This document shows, one piece after another, positions 5,231 through 6,328 of a DNA stretch of 6,328 nt (position 1 is the first letter of the stretch; every line of letters starts with the position of its first letter). The stretch comes from Candidatus Peregrinibacteria bacterium. Its GTDB lineage: Bacteria; Patescibacteriota; Gracilibacteria; UBA1369; LOWO2-01-FULL-3. Made by a program: the position numbers and the translations under genes. The notes beneath the pieces are model-generated. The model made no database searches, had not been told where the DNA came from, and was given only the letters and a program-made list of their open reading frames with translations. The stretch spans positions 1 through 6,328 of the forward strand of contig JABJOK010000080.1 in assembly GCA_018664365.1 (NCBI GenBank). Reading direction: 5' to 3'.

Positions 5231-5635
5231 CTATCTTATCCTACTCACAAGATTTCTTACAACCGCCCTAGGCCTTCCAATTATACCTCCATCACGAAGC
5301 CAATTCGTACGCTCTATTTCCCGACTTCTCTCGGCCTCACGAGAAGTTCTTTCACGTCCACGCTCCATATGCTGAACAGTTCTCCACTGATCAGAGGTAA
5401 TAAAAACACGTCTTCCATCCCAAAATATAGGAATTCCCTGCGCAAGTCTATTTGGATGAGTAATGCCCTTGTCAACCAAAGCAGCCTCAATAGTATCTCC
5501 CAAAACTCGTGGTCCCAATTCACAAACTGGATATTCAGCAACATCATCAGATTCATAGTCATCAACCACTCTCATCATAGGCATTTCTGGACACCCATCA
5601 TGATCAGTACATTCCCTTGCTTCTGCTACATTCAT
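5231..5635 (-). CDS. unrecognised 134-residue protein, first gene of the tsaC operon
   Basis: I do not recognise this protein. Residues 1-40 are acidic and contain three cysteines (9, 15, 39) without a clear metal-site spacing. Residues 41-85 look like a folded core ending in GIPIFWDGRRVFITSDQW (67-84). Residues 88-115 are a strongly charged Arg/Glu helix-like stretch, and the tail (121-134) is basic. There is no signal peptide or membrane segment. The core begins with GDTI (46-49) and ends with a hydrophobic VFI strand about 30 residues later, a loose likeness to a LysM fold that I would not rely on. The frame is real rather than a shadow: it follows a near-consensus promoter with a leader of about 20 nt, and it ends 4 nt before tsaC. 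Codon choice (AGA, CGT, GAA, GAT) resembles its neighbours. No SD precedes the ATG; Met18, 20 and 21 are alternatives, also without an SD. Confidence 0.75.
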   Translation of the reverse strand: MNVAEARECTDHDGCPEMPMMRVVDDYESDDVAEYPVCELGPRVLGDTIEAALVDKGITHPNRLAQGIPIFWDGRRVFITSDQWRTVQHMERGRERTSREAERSREIERTNWLRDGGIIGRPRAVVRNLVSRIR

Positions 5636-5663
5636 AGTATTGTGATTAATTTACAGAATGCTA

Positions 5664-5692
5664 ATTATCAAGCATTTTCGAAGGAATGTCAA
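5664..5692 (-). promoter_or_regulatory. sigma70-type promoter for the 134-residue gene and tsaC
   Basis: On the minus strand a perfect TTGACA (5692-5687) is followed by a 17-bp spacer and GATAAT (5669-5664, 5 of 6 consensus). The predicted start is near 5657, giving a leader of about 21 nt before the ATG at 5635. It is the best promoter in the window. Confidence 0.85.
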
Positions 5693-5711
5693 TAGCTATC
5701 TTCTACACCAT

Positions 5712-5740
5712 TTGTCACCTCCCAAAAAGCTCCTTATACT
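5712..5740 (+). promoter_or_regulatory. sigma70-type promoter for gap
   Basis: TTGTCA (5712-5717, 5 of 6), a 17-bp spacer and TATACT (5735-5740, 5 of 6) sit upstream of gap. The predicted start is near 5747, leaving a leader of about 25 nt. Its -35 element lies 19 bp from the -35 of the divergent promoter at 5664-5692. Confidence 0.8.
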
Positions 5741-5771
5741 TCCAATCGAAAAAAATATTAACCTAAAATCC

Positions 5772-6328
5772 ATGAAACTGAAAGTAGCAATTAACGGCTT
5801 CGGACGTATTGGTCGTGAGGTTTTCCGAATCAACCTCGAACAAGATTATTTTGATGTTGTAGCTATTAACGATCTGTCAGATGCAAAGACAATGGCTCAT
5901 CTTCTAAAATACGATTCAAACTATGGAACGCTTCCACAAGAAATCGAAGCAGATGGAGAAGACATCAAAGTTGATGATAAAACTTATAAGGTACTTACAG
6001 AGCGCGATCCAGAGGCTCTTCCATGGGGAGAACTTGGAGTAGATCTAGTTATAGAAGCAACTGGCGTATTCAGAACTAGAGAAACAGCAGGAAAACACAT
6101 CAAGGCAGGAGCTAAAAAAGTAGTAATTTCTGCTCCAGCAAAAGACGAAATCGATTTTACTGTGGTGCTCGGTGTTAACGACCAAGATTACGACCCAGCA
6201 ACTCACCACATCATTTCAAATGCATCGTGCACAACAAACTGCCTCGCACCTTTCGCAAAAGTTCTAAATGACAACTTCGGTATCAAGAAAGGACTAATGA
6301 CAACAATCCACGCTTATACTAATGATCA
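5772..6328 (+). CDS. gap: glyceraldehyde-3-phosphate dehydrogenase, type I (N-terminal 185 residues, cut by window edge)
   Basis: GAPDH oxidises glyceraldehyde-3-phosphate to 1,3-bisphosphoglycerate with NAD(P)+ in cytoplasmic glycolysis. I translated 185 codons from the ATG. The Rossmann fold begins at once with VAINGFGRIGR (5-15). INDLSD (32-37) follows, its Asp34 placed as in NAD-preferring enzymes. LLKYDSNYG (44-52), EATGVFRTRE (95-104) and VISAPAKDE (118-126) come next. The catalytic loop SNASCTTNCLAP (149-160) carries nucleophile Cys153, and TTIHAYT (177-183) supplies the activating His180. The sequence is intact up to the window edge, which removes the C-terminal half of the catalytic domain. 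The gene has its own strong promoter, divergent from the tsaC operon. No SD is seen in the AT-rich leader. The G- and C-ending codons (GGC, TTC, AAC, ATC) are somewhat more frequent here than in the neighbouring genes, as expected for a highly expressed gene. Confidence 0.97.
   Translation, partial: MKLKVAINGFGRIGREVFRINLEQDYFDVVAINDLSDAKTMAHLLKYDSNYGTLPQEIEADGEDIKVDDKTYKVLTERDPEALPWGELGVDLVIEATGVFRTRETAGKHIKAGAKKVVISAPAKDEIDFTVVLGVNDQDYDPATHHIISNASCTTNCLAPFAKVLNDNFGIKKGLMTTIHAYTND

Noticed and set aside
5314..5695. Open frames at 5314-5565 (minus) and 5369-5695 (plus)
   Set aside because: The first is a shifted frame of the 134-residue gene. The second is its antisense and would run through the promoter at 5664-5692.

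Overview
The window is AT-rich, tightly packed bacterial DNA that reads cleanly with the standard code. The gene families and layout suggest a small-genome lineage of the Candidate Phyla Radiation (Patescibacteria), perhaps on the Peregrinibacteria side. The clues are a bacterial CDP-archaeol-synthase-like gene, short intergenic gaps and few Shine-Dalgarno (SD) sites. This placement is an inference from gene content; no rRNA or other phylogenetic marker is present. No mobile element, CRISPR array, tRNA or rRNA was seen.

Left part, minus strand (1-1975). The gene nearest the left edge is the first 100 codons of a class II fructose-bisphosphate aldolase, cut by the window. Upstream of it lies a short piece of the division and cell wall (dcw) cluster: rsmH (16S rRNA m4C1402 methyltransferase) followed by an ftsL-like single-pass divisome gene. 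The mraZ gene that usually precedes rsmH is absent. In its place is about 190 bp of leader with a weak promoter candidate, nested inverted repeats and one DnaA-box match.

Middle part, minus strand (1975-4091). Three genes run carS-like -> PHP-domain phosphoesterase -> CDP-alcohol phosphatidyltransferase and end at a good intrinsic terminator (1975-2003). Together they look like a compact phospholipid head-group module: CTP activation of a lipid phosphate, exchange of CMP for an alcohol, and possibly a dephosphorylation by the PHP protein. The first and third roles rest on family motifs. The PHP role is a guess from position.

Right part (4174-6328). A plus-strand COG2426-type small membrane protein diverges from the carS-like gene, with an imperfect palindrome in the 82-bp gap. 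Its 3' end overlaps the 3' end of the convergent tsaC/ywlC gene (threonylcarbamoyl-AMP synthase, for tRNA t6A37). tsaC lies 4 bp downstream of an unrecognised 134-residue gene, and the pair is driven by a near-consensus sigma70-type promoter. Back to back with that promoter is a second good one that drives gap (glyceraldehyde-3-phosphate dehydrogenase), which runs off the right edge. Two glycolytic genes (aldolase and GAPDH) therefore bracket the window.
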